Source: DATJFQ01 sp035495555 (GTDB lineage Bacteria; Acidobacteriota; Vicinamibacteria; Vicinamibacterales; 2-12-FULL-66-21). From it: a stretch of 51,123 nt of DNA. Position numbers and translations under genes: made by a program. The stretch lies in assembly GCA_035495555.1 (NCBI GenBank), contig DATJFQ010000052.1, positions 1 to 51,123 on the forward strand. The letters run 5' to 3'. The notes under the pieces are model-generated. The model was not told the DNA's origin. It ran no database searches and worked only from the letters and a program-made list of their open reading frames with translations. Below, one piece after another: positions 31,337-40,267 of this stretch. Positions within the stretch are counted from its first letter, which is position 1, and the number at the start of each line of letters is the position of its first letter.

Positions 31337-34300
31337 ATGTTCGCGTTCCTCAAGCGCAGCATCGTCGTCATCATCGGCTTCCTGCTGATCGCCGCGTTCA
31401 TCTGGTACGCGGGTCCGTTCTTCGCGTTCGCCGATTACCATCCGCTGGATCCCCCGACGGCGCGGCTGATCCTGATCGGGATCGTGGTCGGCATCTGGCT
31501 GCTGTCGCGTCTCATCAAGAAGCTTCGCGCGTATCGAGCCGGCGACCGCCTCCTCGCCGCCGTCGCCGCGCAGCCGCAGCCCGAGGCCGCGCGCACTCCG
31601 GCAGAAGTCGCGAAACTTCGCGAGCGGTTCGAGGAAGCCGTCGGAGCGCTCAAACAGCAGCAGCGCCAGTCAGGCCAGAGCCTGTACGACCTGCCGTGGT
31701 ACGTCATCATCGGGCCGCCAGGGTCCGGAAAGACGACGGCGCTGCTCAATTCGGGATTGAAGTTTCCGCTCGAGCAGCGGGTTGGAAAGGGTGCGCTCCG
31801 CGGCGTCGGCGGAACCCGCAACTGCGACTGGTGGTTCACCGACGAAGCCGTGTTTCTCGACACCGCCGGGCGATACACGACGCAGGACTCGGACGCGGAA
31901 TCCGACAGCCTCGGATGGAACGAGTTCCTGTCGCTGCTCAAGAAGTACCGCGCGCGGCGGCCGCTCAACGGCGTCATTCTCACCATCAACGCGCAGGATC
32001 TGCTCGTGGGCGGCTCCGCGGTCCGTGAGGCGCACGTCGAAGCGGCGCGCCGCCGGCTCGAGGAACTCAGCCGCGACCTGAAGATTCAGCTGCCCGTTTA
32101 CGTGATGGTCACCAAGTGCGACCTCGTTGACGGCTTCGCCGAGTACTTCGACGACCTCAAGGCCGATGGTCGCGCGCAGGTCTGGGGCGTGACCTTCCCG
32201 TACGACCAGAGTGTCGCCAACGACGGCCCGCGCGCTTACCCGAACGAGTTCGATTCGCTCATTGCTCGGCTGAACGAGCGCGTGCTGGATCGGATGGAGG
32301 AGGCGCGCGATACCCGTCGCCGCACCCGCATCTTCGCGTTCCCGCAACAGATGGCCACCCTGCGCGAGCCGCTGACGCAGTGGGTCTCCGACGTCTTCAA
32401 CTCGCGCGGCTTCGTGGGGCAGGTCCTGCTGCGCGGCGTGTATTTCACGAGCGGCACACAGGAAGGGACGCCCATCGATCGGCTCCTGGGCAGCATCGGC
32501 CGGCGGTTCGGCGCGGCAGACGCCGTCATGGCGCCGCAGGGGCCGGGCAAGGCGTATTTCGTCGAGACGCTCCTGAAGACAGTGATGCTCGGCGAATCAG
32601 GCCTCGCCGGCATCAATCGGCAGCTCGAACTCCGTAAAGCGTCCGCGCAGCTCGGCGCCTACGCTGCGACGGGCCTCGTCGCGACCGCGGGCGTCATCGC
32701 GCTGTCGGTCAGCTACAACCGCAATCGTCAGTTCCTGGACGAGGCGGCCGCGGACATCAACGCGTTCGAGCAGACGACGGCCGCAACGCCCGCCTCGCCG
32801 CTCGGCGTCATCGTCGCGCGGCTGGACGGCATCAAGGCCGTCGTCGACGGCGCCGATCGGTATGCGGAGACGACCGCGCTGCCGCTGCGATGGGGCCTCT
32901 ATCAGGGCCGCGCGATTGGCAACTCGGCCCGGGATGCGTACATGCGCGAACTCGACAGCGTCCTGCTGCCGCGGCTCGCGTCCGAGCTGCATGCGCGGAT
33001 GGAACAATACGCGGCCGATCCGCAGAAGCTGTACGTGTATCTCAAGGGCTATCTGATGCTCGGCGAACCGAATCATCTCGATCGCCAGCATCTGATGATG
33101 CTCGCCAACACCGAATGGCGGCAGAATCCGGCGGATGCCGCGCTCGCGCCCGCGTTGTCCCAGCATCTGAAGGCGCTGCTCGATAACGGCGGCACCCTCC
33201 GGCCGCTGGCGCTCGATCCGACGCTCGTCGGCCAGGCGAAGAACAGCATTCAGCAGACGTCGATGGCGAAAATCCTCTACGACGGGATCAAGCGCGCCTA
33301 CACCGACGAAGGCGCCCAGGGGCTGCGCCTCGATCAAGCGGCGGGCATCGGCGCCGATCGCGTGTTCACACGCCGCAGTGGTCTGCCGATTTCCACGCCG
33401 ATCCCGCCGCTGTATACACGGGACGTCTTCAGGCACGTGGTGAAGGAAGGGCGAGCCGAACTCGTCGAGCAACTGAACAAGGACGCCTGGATCTGGGACC
33501 AGAGCCGATTCGCCGCTGCCGCAAATTCAGGCCAGCTCCTCGCCGGCGTCACCGATTTATACGAGCAGGACTACATCCATGCGTGGGACTCGCTGCTCGC
33601 CGACATGCAGTTCGCGTCGTTCCAGACGATTCCGCAGTTGAACGATGCGCTCCGGATCCTGATTGCCCCGACATCTCCGCTGAAAGGTCTGCTGCGCGTC
33701 GTCGCCGACAACACGACGCTCGTCGAGCAGACGAATCCCGGGGCGGCAACCGGCGTGCTCGGGCAGGCCCGCAAGAAGGTGACCGACGCGCTCACCGGAT
33801 TTTCGAAGCCGATTGAACGCGCAGCCGGGATGCCGACCGTGGAACCCGGCGCGCAGGTCACCGCCCAGTTCGGGTGGGCGCGTCAACTCCTGGCCGGCGA
33901 ACCCGGGAAGACGCAGCTCGATGCAATCGTCCAGTCGTTGACGGCGATCCAGCAGCAGCTCGATGCGCTCGGCGCCGACGTCGCCGGCGGCAGCCCGGTG
34001 GACATCCTGTCCAGCGCGTCGTTCCGCGCCCTCGTGCAGACGCTTCGGGTGCAATCCGAGGCGCTGCCGCCCGGGCTGCGGTCGCTGGTCTCACAGATTT
34101 CCCAGGCGCCGCAGGATGTGGTCGTCTCCGGCGCGACCGAACAGATCCAGGCGCTGTACAACGAACAGGTCGTTCCGGCCTGCACGAGTCTCATTGCGGG
34201 AAAGTATCCGTTCGCGAATTCCCCCGCCGACGTGCAGCTCTCCGATTTCGGGGCGGTGTTCGGCTACGACGGGCTGTTCGACAAGTTCTTCAACGACCAC

Positions 34301-34813
34301 CTCGCGAAGCAGATCGACACGTCCGGCACTCAGTGGACGTGGCGCCCCGGCTCGGTGACTCTGTCGGAAGCCTTGCTGCAGCAGTTCCAGGCCGCACAAC
34401 GCATCCGGAACATGTTCTTCCCGGCGGGCTCGAAGACGCCGACCGTGAAGTTGTTCGTCACCTTCAGCGACGTCGACAGCACGGCGACGCGATTCATCCT
34501 GCAGGTCGACGGCCAGACGATGGACGACAAGCACTTCAAGCAGGAGGTCACCTGGCCGGGACCGAAGCCGGGGAGCGCCTCGAGCGAGTGGGAGAGCCGT
34601 TATTACGACCCGATGAAGACGTACGGCGGGCCCTGGGCGTGGTTCCACATGATCGACGACACGCGGGTGGCCACCGCCCCGGATCCGCAGCAGCGGATTC
34701 TGCTCAACATGCAGAACCGCTATCATCGCGCGCACGTGACCGTCGAGCCCTCGAGCGCGTCGACGAATCCGTTTGCGTCGTGGGACTGGCGTCAATTCAG
34801 CTGTCAATCGTGA
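31337..34813 (+). CDS. tssM: T6SS membrane-complex subunit TssM (IcmF)
   Basis: 1158 aa, normal for TssM. Two membrane helices occupy the first 60 residues. A cytoplasmic NTPase-like domain has Walker A GPPGSGKT (126-133), FLDTAGRYTTQD and VMVTKCDL. A third helix lies near residue 445 (YAATGLVATAGVIALSV). The large periplasmic domain covers about 460-1158 with the DUF1215-type C-terminus (FFPAGSKTPTVKLFVTF, MQNRYHRAHVTVE). It spans the inner membrane, binds TssL and forms the periplasmic channel. It follows tssL by 12 bp. All three helices and the Walker motif are intact, so it is likely functional. Confidence 0.95.
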   Translation: MFAFLKRSIVVIIGFLLIAAFIWYAGPFFAFADYHPLDPPTARLILIGIVVGIWLLSRLIKKLRAYRAGDRLLAAVAAQPQPEAARTPAEVAKLRERFEEAVGALKQQQRQSGQSLYDLPWYVIIGPPGSGKTTALLNSGLKFPLEQRVGKGALRGVGGTRNCDWWFTDEAVFLDTAGRYTTQDSDAESDSLGWNEFLSLLKKYRARRPLNGVILTINAQDLLVGGSAVREAHVEAARRRLEELSRDLKIQLPVYVMVTKCDLVDGFAEYFDDLKADGRAQVWGVTFPYDQSVANDGPRAYPNEFDSLIARLNERVLDRMEEARDTRRRTRIFAFPQQMATLREPLTQWVSDVFNSRGFVGQVLLRGVYFTSGTQEGTPIDRLLGSIGRRFGAADAVMAPQGPGKAYFVETLLKTVMLGESGLAGINRQLELRKASAQLGAYAATGLVATAGVIALSVSYNRNRQFLDEAAADINAFEQTTAATPASPLGVIVARLDGIKAVVDGADRYAETTALPLRWGLYQGRAIGNSARDAYMRELDSVLLPRLASELHARMEQYAADPQKLYVYLKGYLMLGEPNHLDRQHLMMLANTEWRQNPADAALAPALSQHLKALLDNGGTLRPLALDPTLVGQAKNSIQQTSMAKILYDGIKRAYTDEGAQGLRLDQAAGIGADRVFTRRSGLPISTPIPPLYTRDVFRHVVKEGRAELVEQLNKDAWIWDQSRFAAAANSGQLLAGVTDLYEQDYIHAWDSLLADMQFASFQTIPQLNDALRILIAPTSPLKGLLRVVADNTTLVEQTNPGAATGVLGQARKKVTDALTGFSKPIERAAGMPTVEPGAQVTAQFGWARQLLAGEPGKTQLDAIVQSLTAIQQQLDALGADVAGGSPVDILSSASFRALVQTLRVQSEALPPGLRSLVSQISQAPQDVVVSGATEQIQALYNEQVVPACTSLIAGKYPFANSPADVQLSDFGAVFGYDGLFDKFFNDHLAKQIDTSGTQWTWRPGSVTLSEALLQQFQAAQRIRNMFFPAGSKTPTVKLFVTFSDVDSTATRFILQVDGQTMDDKHFKQEVTWPGPKPGSASSEWESRYYDPMKTYGGPWAWFHMIDDTRVATAPDPQQRILLNMQNRYHRAHVTVEPSSASTNPFASWDWRQFSCQS

Positions 34814-34819
34814 GCGCGC

Positions 34820-36343
34820 ATGCAGACAGGCTTCTACGGCAAGCTGCCGAGCCACGGTGACTTCATCAGGCGACGCGTGTCCGACGCGTTCGTCGACGCG
34901 TGGGATGCGTGGCTGCGCGAGTGCATCGCGGCGAGCCGCGCGGCGCTCGGACCGCGCTGGCTCGATGTATACCTGACGAGCCCCGCGTGGCGCTTCGCGT
35001 GCGCCGCCGGTGCCTGCGGCCATACGCCCGTGATCGGGGTCGTCGCGCCGAGCGTCGATCAGGTCGGACGGTACTTCCCGCTGACGCTCGTTGCCGAGTT
35101 ACCGGCCGACATCAATCTCGTCACCGCGGCCTCCGGCTCGGAGCGGTTTCTCGATACGGCGGAGCGGCTCGTGATCGAAACGCTGGCGACCGAGCGCGTC
35201 GATTTCGAGCGCTTCGATCGCGGCGTGCTGGCGCTCGGCGACGAGCTCGCGTATGCGTCGGTGCCGCCGCCGCTCGTTCTGGGCGAGCAATCGACCGCGA
35301 TTCTCACGGACAGTCCGCGCCCCTGGCACATGCCGCTCGGCGCCTCGTCCGACATCACGCTCGCGTTCGAGCAGTTGCTCTCGCTGCATCTCGAGGCGAA
35401 GTTCCGTCCGCTGACGCTGTTCTGGACCGACGGCTCCGCGGTCGTCGAACCAAGCTGTCTCGTTTTGAAAGGGCTGCCGGACCCGTCCAACTATGCGGCG
35501 CTTCTCGAGGGAGGGTGGCAGGGCCATCGCTGGCACACGGTTCCGACGCACGTAGCGGACGTCGTCGACGAGCCGACGTTGGCGACGACGACGGAAGTGA
35601 GTCCCGGGCATTTGTTCTTCCGGTCCGCGGCGCAGACCGACGTCGGGCGCGCGCGCACGAACAACGAGGACAGCTACGTCGAGCGATCGGCGGTCGGCTT
35701 GTGGGTCGTAGCCGACGGGATGGGCGGCCATAGCCATGGCGAAGTGGCGAGCCGGATGGTGTGCGATGCCCTGACGGATTTTGCGCTCGACGGCACCTTC
35801 GAGGAAGTGGTGGATGCCGCGGCCAAGCGCGTGCGCGACGTGAACGATCACCTCATTCGGTCGTCGCTCGACGCGGACCCGTCGGAACGGAGCGGCAGCA
35901 CCGTCGTCATCCTGCTGCTGCGCGGCGCGAAATCCGCCGTGTTGTGGGCCGGCGACAGCCGTGTCTATCGGTTCCGGGGCGGGGTCCTGGAGCAGTTGAC
36001 CCGCGATCACAGCCTGGCGGAGCTCGAAGGCACGGCTCCGAACGAATCGAGCGTGATCACCCGCGCTGTCGGCGTCGAGCCCGATCTGGAGCTGGACGTG
36101 CACCGCGACAGCGTGCTGCCCGAGGATCGGTTCCTCTTGTGCTCCGACGGCCTCACCCGCGTGCTGTCGCTGGACGACATCACCGGGTGGATGAAGACGC
36201 CTGATATCGAAAAAGCGGTCGCAGGGCTGATTCAGGCCACGCTGGACGCGGGCGCTCCGGATAACGTGACGGTGGTCGTTACCGAGGCGGTAGGGGCGGG
36301 CGATTTGGAGGGGAGCGATGCGGTGGGAATCGAGTTAGGTTGA
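34820..36343 (+). CDS. T6SS regulator: TagF fused to PP2C-type phosphatase PppA
   Basis: 507 aa in two parts. The TagF domain (about 1-235) opens with GFYGKLPSHGDFI and contains WRFACAAGACG and GVVAPSVDQVGRYFPLTL. The PP2C phosphatase domain (about 273-500) has RARTNNEDSY, VADGMGGHSHG, GSTVVILLL, WAGDSRVYRF, LCSDGLTRVL and APDNVTVVV, all metal-binding Asp positions included. TagF represses T6SS and PppA dephosphorylates the FHA pathway, so the fusion places both off-switches in one polypeptide. TagF-PppA fusions are known in Agrobacterium. No kinase gene lies inside the cluster, and the nearest one is at 23930. It starts 6 bp after tssM. Confidence 0.93.
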   Translation: MQTGFYGKLPSHGDFIRRRVSDAFVDAWDAWLRECIAASRAALGPRWLDVYLTSPAWRFACAAGACGHTPVIGVVAPSVDQVGRYFPLTLVAELPADINLVTAASGSERFLDTAERLVIETLATERVDFERFDRGVLALGDELAYASVPPPLVLGEQSTAILTDSPRPWHMPLGASSDITLAFEQLLSLHLEAKFRPLTLFWTDGSAVVEPSCLVLKGLPDPSNYAALLEGGWQGHRWHTVPTHVADVVDEPTLATTTEVSPGHLFFRSAAQTDVGRARTNNEDSYVERSAVGLWVVADGMGGHSHGEVASRMVCDALTDFALDGTFEEVVDAAAKRVRDVNDHLIRSSLDADPSERSGSTVVILLLRGAKSAVLWAGDSRVYRFRGGVLEQLTRDHSLAELEGTAPNESSVITRAVGVEPDLELDVHRDSVLPEDRFLLCSDGLTRVLSLDDITGWMKTPDIEKAVAGLIQATLDAGAPDNVTVVVTEAVGAGDLEGSDAVGIELG

Positions 36344-36351
36344 AAAGCGAT

Positions 36352-36382
36352 CAACTCCCAATTCCCAACTCCCAACTCCCAA
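36352..36382 (-). repeat. Period-7 repeat tract (AACTCCC units)
   Basis: Four consecutive AACTCCC/AATTCCC heptamers directly after the stop of the TagF-PppA gene. It has the same unit as the tracts at 9392 and 26606. Confidence 0.75.
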
Positions 36383-36410
36383 GTTCTTTCCCCCGAGTCG
36401 GATGGCCACG

Positions 36411-36450
36411 AACCGGAGAACGCCGAGAACCCGAGAACCCCGAGAACCCG
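36411..36450 (+). repeat. Short tandem repeat CGAGAACCC
   Basis: Four to five imperfect (C)CGAGAAC(CC) units of 9-10 bp fill the gap between the two T6SS operon halves. A TAGAAT hexamer at 36460 just after them could be a -10 for tssA, although no -35 fits. Confidence 0.5.
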
Positions 36451-36505
36451 GTTTTCGAGTAGAATGCGGCCTCTCCGGATCCTGGTGATACGTGAAGGGT
36501 TATAA

Positions 36506-37549
36506 ATGAGCGCGCGGTGGGACGCAGACACGCTGCTCCAGCCGCTTCCCGGTGAGCAGCCGTGCGGCGTGAATCTGGACGACACGGGCGGCCTGGTCGC
36601 CTTCGACGCGCTGCGCCTGTTCGGCCAGCCCCGGTCGCCGGAAGCGCCGCCTGACACCGAGGATTCGGACAAAGAGACGGCGAAAGCAAAGCCGCCCATC
36701 GACTGGGGAGGCCTGCAGGCGGACGCGTTGGACGGGTTGGCGAAGAGCAAGGATTTGAGGCTCCTCGCGTATCTGGGGACCGCCGTTCTGCGCACGGAAG
36801 GTTTGCCGTCGTTCACGAAAGTGCTCACGACGGCATCGGCGTGGCTCGAGGCGTTCTGGCCGCAGTTGTATCCGCTGCTCGACGAGGACGCGATTGCGCG
36901 GCGGAACGCGCTGAACTGCCTGGCGGACCCGATGGCGGTGATCGATCGCGTGTGGCGGCTGCCGCTGGTCGAGAGCCGGCAGCACGGCAGGTTCGGCCTG
37001 CGCGACATCGAAATGGCGAGGGGGCAGGTGCCGCCGGGCGCGCTCGAAGGCAAGCCCGACGAAGCGGCGATTCTGGCCGCCTTCGCCGAGATGCCGATCG
37101 ACGGCCTGACGATGCTCGATCAGTCGGTTGCCAATGGCATGGCCGCGCTGAACGCGATCGATGCGCGGATGCGGAGCGAGGGGGGGCCCGACGTCGCGCC
37201 GGATTTTGCGCCGCTCTCGACGCAGCTGGCGAAGATGAACCGGTTCCTTCGCGAGCAGGTGGAGGCGCGAAACGCGGCTGGGACCGGAGCCGGGGTTGGC
37301 GCAGGGCATGGCGCGCCTGCTGCGGGAGCCGCCTTCGCCGTCGGGGCGATTGCGTCGCGGCAGGACGCGATTCGCGCGCTCGACGCGGTCGCGGAGTACT
37401 TCCGCCGCAACGAGCCATCGAGCCCGATCCCGCTCTTCGTGGATCGCGCCAAGCGCCTCGTGGCGAAGGATTTTCTCGAAGTGCTGGCGGATATCGCCCC
37501 CGATGCGCTCTCGGTGGCGCGGTCGGCGGGCGGCCTGAAGAACGAATGA
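36506..37549 (+). CDS. tssA: T6SS cap/baseplate protein TssA
   Basis: 347 aa. The N-terminal ImpA_N domain has LLQPLPGEQPCGVNLDD, DWGGLQADALDGLAKSKDLRLLAYLG and ASAWLEAFWPQLYPLLDED, followed by a variable linker (Ala/Gly-rich near 255-275) and the C-terminal segment RSRQDAIRALD-like ASRQDAIRALDAVAEYFRRNEPSSPIPLFVDRAKRLV. This is the short TssA type. It coordinates tail sheath polymerisation and priming. The ATG at 36506 follows GAAGGG. It is the first gene after a 162 bp repeat-bearing gap, so it probably opens the second T6SS transcript. Confidence 0.93.
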   Translation: MSARWDADTLLQPLPGEQPCGVNLDDTGGLVAFDALRLFGQPRSPEAPPDTEDSDKETAKAKPPIDWGGLQADALDGLAKSKDLRLLAYLGTAVLRTEGLPSFTKVLTTASAWLEAFWPQLYPLLDEDAIARRNALNCLADPMAVIDRVWRLPLVESRQHGRFGLRDIEMARGQVPPGALEGKPDEAAILAAFAEMPIDGLTMLDQSVANGMAALNAIDARMRSEGGPDVAPDFAPLSTQLAKMNRFLREQVEARNAAGTGAGVGAGHGAPAAGAAFAVGAIASRQDAIRALDAVAEYFRRNEPSSPIPLFVDRAKRLVAKDFLEVLADIAPDALSVARSAGGLKNE

Positions 37550-37573
37550 CGAACTGAAGTACTGGAGGGTCTC

Positions 37574-38089
37574 GTGGCAAAGGCGAGCAGTCAGAAATTC
37601 ATCGCGCGCAACCGCGCGCCCCGCGTCCAGATCGAATACGACGTAGAACTGTACGGCGCGGAGAAAAAGATTCAGCTGCCGTTCGTCATGGGCGTGCTGG
37701 CGGACCTGTCCGGCAAACCTGCCGAGCCGCTGCCGCCGATCGCGGATCGGAAGTTCCTCGAGATCGACGTCGACAACTTCGACAGCCGCATGAAGGCGTT
37801 GAAGCCGCGGGTCGCGTTCCAGGTGCCCAACACGCTGACCGGCGAAGGCAACATGAACGTCGAGCTGACGTTCGAGAGCATGGACGATTTCTCGCCGGCC
37901 GCCGTCGCCTCGAAAGTCGACGCGCTCAACAAACTGCTCGAAGCGCGGCAGCAGCTCGCCAATCTGATTACTTACATGGACGGCAAGACCGGCGCCGAGG
38001 ACCTCGTCGCGAAGCTGCTGCAGGATCCGGCGCTGCTGCAGACGCTCGCAACGACGAAGAACCCCCAGGGCGAATCGTCCGGCTCGTAA
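37574..38089 (+). CDS. tssB: T6SS contractile sheath small subunit TssB
   Basis: 171 aa. It has the TssB pattern RAPRVQIEYDVELYGAEKKIQLPFVMGVLADLSG, then FLEIDVDNFDSRMKALKPRVAFQVPN, FESMDDFSPAAVA and LLEARQQLANLI. It pairs with TssC to build the contractile sheath, which ClpV recycles. GTG start with GGAGGG 5-6 nt upstream, 24 bp after tssA and 27 bp before tssC. Confidence 0.96.
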   Translation: MAKASSQKFIARNRAPRVQIEYDVELYGAEKKIQLPFVMGVLADLSGKPAEPLPPIADRKFLEIDVDNFDSRMKALKPRVAFQVPNTLTGEGNMNVELTFESMDDFSPAAVASKVDALNKLLEARQQLANLITYMDGKTGAEDLVAKLLQDPALLQTLATTKNPQGESSGS

Positions 38090-38116
38090 CGCGGATTCGG
38101 GATTCGGAGACACGTC

Positions 38117-39613
38117 ATGGCAGACCCCAAAGCACAGCAGGAAGTGACGTCGGCAATCGGCGCCGTCGAAGCGAGCGACTTCGACACGCTGCTCAAGAAA
38201 GAGTTCAAGCCGAAGACCGATGAGGCCAAAGAGGCGGTCGAGCGCGCCGTCCGCACGCTCGCCGAGCAGGCGCTCTCGCAGACGCAGCTGATCAGCAGCG
38301 ACGTCGTCAAGTCGATCGAGTCGATCATCGCGCAGATCGACAAGAAGCTGACCGAGCAGATCAACCTGATCATGCACCACGAGGACTTCCAGAAGCTGGA
38401 AGGCGCCTGGCGGGGGCTGCACTACCTCGTGAACAACACCGAAACGGACGAAATGCTGAAAATCCGTTTCATGAACATCAGCAAGCAGGATCTGGGGAAG
38501 ACGCTCAAGCGCTTCAAGGGCACGGCGTGGGACCAGAGCCCGTTGTTCAAGAAGGTGTACGAAGCCGAGTACGGACAGTTCGGCGGCGAGCCCTTTGGCT
38601 GCCTGGTCGGCGACTACTACTTCGATCAGACGCCGCCCGACGTCGAGCTGCTCGGCGAGATGGCGCAGGTGGCGGCGGCCGCGCACACGCCGTTCATCAG
38701 CGGCGCGTCCCCGACGATCATGCAGATGAACACGTGGCAGGAACTCGCGAACCCGCGCGACCTCACGAAGATCTTCACGACGCCCGAGTACGCGGCGTGG
38801 CGCTCGCTGCGTGAGTCGGAGGACTCGCGGTATCTGGGCCTCGCGATGCCCCGCTTCCTCGCGCGCCTGCCGTACGGCGCCAAGACGAACCCCGTCGAGG
38901 AGTTCGCGTTCGAAGAAGATACGGGCGCGGCGGATCACAGCCGGTACGCGTGGGCGAACGCGGCCTACGCGATGGCGACGAACATCAACCGCTCGTTCAA
39001 GCTCTACGGCTGGTGCTCGCGGATCCGCGGCGTCGAATCCGGCGGCGCCGTCGAAGGGCTCCCCGTGCACACGTTCCCGACCGACGACGGCGGCGTGGAC
39101 ATGAAGTGTCCGACCGAAATCGCGATCAGCGACCGGCGCGAAGCCGAACTGGCGAAGAACGGCTTCATGCCGCTGCTGCACCGCAAGAACTCCGACTTCG
39201 CGGCGTTCATCGGCGCGCAGTCGGTGCAGAAGCCGGCGGAGTACACCGATCCCGATGCGACCGCGAACGCGAACCTTGCGGCGCGCCTCCCGTATCTATT
39301 TGCATGCTGCCGCTTCGCGCACTACTTGAAGTGCATCGTGCGCGACAAGATCGGCTCCTTCAAGGAGCGCGACGACATGCAGGCGTGGCTGCAGAAGTGG
39401 ATCATGAACTACGTCGACGGCGACCCCGCGCACTCGTCCGAAGCGACGAAGGCGCAAAAGCCGCTCGCGGCGGCCGAAGTGCAGGTCGCCGAGGTGGAAG
39501 GCAATCCGGGATACTACACGGCGAAGTTCTTCCTGCGCCCGCATTATCAGCTCGAAGGGCTGACGGTTTCGCTGCGGCTCGTGTCGAAGCTGCCGTCAGC
39601 AAAGGCGAGCTGA
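38117..39613 (+). CDS. tssC: T6SS contractile sheath large subunit TssC
   Basis: 498 aa. It has the conserved TssC sequences LTEQINLIMHHEDFQKLEGAWRG, PFGCLVGDYYF, HTPFISGASP, YLGLAMPRFLARLPYG, EGLPVHTFPTDDGG and ADFAAFIGAQS-like FAAFIGAQSV, plus the C-terminal YYTAKFFLRPHYQLEGLTVSLRLVSKLPS. It forms the sheath with TssB. It is followed by a 160 bp GC-rich gap before hcp, so Hcp output may be set separately from sheath output. Confidence 0.96.
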   Translation: MADPKAQQEVTSAIGAVEASDFDTLLKKEFKPKTDEAKEAVERAVRTLAEQALSQTQLISSDVVKSIESIIAQIDKKLTEQINLIMHHEDFQKLEGAWRGLHYLVNNTETDEMLKIRFMNISKQDLGKTLKRFKGTAWDQSPLFKKVYEAEYGQFGGEPFGCLVGDYYFDQTPPDVELLGEMAQVAAAAHTPFISGASPTIMQMNTWQELANPRDLTKIFTTPEYAAWRSLRESEDSRYLGLAMPRFLARLPYGAKTNPVEEFAFEEDTGAADHSRYAWANAAYAMATNINRSFKLYGWCSRIRGVESGGAVEGLPVHTFPTDDGGVDMKCPTEIAISDRREAELAKNGFMPLLHRKNSDFAAFIGAQSVQKPAEYTDPDATANANLAARLPYLFACCRFAHYLKCIVRDKIGSFKERDDMQAWLQKWIMNYVDGDPAHSSEATKAQKPLAAAEVQVAEVEGNPGYYTAKFFLRPHYQLEGLTVSLRLVSKLPSAKAS

Positions 39614-39696
39614 CGCGACGGTGTTCGTATCTGCTCGAGAGAACGTTGTTCGTATTGGACGGCGCGCGCAGCGCGACCCGCCGCAGCGGAGCGGGG

Positions 39697-39711
39697 CGCG
39701 GGGCCCCCGCG
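39697..39711 (+). other. GC-rich hairpin in the tssC-hcp gap
   Basis: CGCGGGGCCCCCGCG is a 6 bp perfect stem around a 3-nt loop within a 160 bp gap (39614-39773) that is almost all G and C. A direct repeat, GTTCGTAT, occurs earlier in the gap. It has no U-tract, so it is not a textbook terminator; transcript processing or protection of the hcp end is possible. Confidence 0.4.
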
Positions 39712-39773
39712 AGCGACGGCGATGGGGGGTCCGGCGGGGCGAAGGCCCCCGGTCTTGATGAGGAGCGTTGAAT

Positions 39774-40253
39774 ATGGCAGCTGACATTTTCATGAAACTC
39801 GGGGACATCAAAGGGGAATCGCTCGACGACAAGCACAAGGACGAAATCGAAGTCCTGAGCTGGTCGTGGGGCGTGAGCAATGCGGGGTCGATGTCGTACG
39901 GCAGCGGCGGCGGTGAAGGCAAGGCGACGTTTCAGGACCTGTCGTTCACGCATCTGGTCGACACGTCCTCGCCGATCCTGTTCCAGTACTGCGGCGACGG
40001 CACCCATATGAAGGAAGCCACGCTGACGCAGCGCAAGGCGGGCAAGGGGCAGCAGGAATACCTCATCATCAAGCTGAACGACGTGGTGATCACGCAGGTG
40101 TCGCACGGCGCGCAGGGCAGCGACCGGCCGGTTGAAAATGTCGCGCTCGCGTTCTCGAAGCTCTCGGTGGAGTACAAGGCGCAGAAGGCGGACGGCTCGC
40201 TCGCCGCGTCCGTCAAGGGCGGCTACGACCTCAAGGCCAACAAGAGCATCTAG
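39774..40253 (+). CDS. hcp: T6SS tube protein Hcp (TssD), first copy
   Basis: 159 aa, standard Hcp size. It begins MAADIFMKLGDIKGESLD and has KDEIEVLSWSWGVSNAGS, FTHLVDTSSPILF, ATLTQRKAG-type ATLTQRKAGKGQQEYL and the C-terminal KLSVEYKAQKADGS. Hexameric rings stack into the expelled tube. The ATG at 39774 follows GAGGAGCG; a TTG six bases upstream is less likely. A second, quite different Hcp follows 14 bp later. Confidence 0.95.
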   Translation: MAADIFMKLGDIKGESLDDKHKDEIEVLSWSWGVSNAGSMSYGSGGGEGKATFQDLSFTHLVDTSSPILFQYCGDGTHMKEATLTQRKAGKGQQEYLIIKLNDVVITQVSHGAQGSDRPVENVALAFSKLSVEYKAQKADGSLAASVKGGYDLKANKSI

Positions 40254-40267
40254 GCCGCGAGACTCCG

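Noticed and set aside
36500..39181. An 893-codon minus-strand open frame opposite tssA, tssB and tssC
   Set aside because: Its sequence is Arg/Gln-rich and featureless, while the plus strand has conserved T6SS proteins with ribosome sites.
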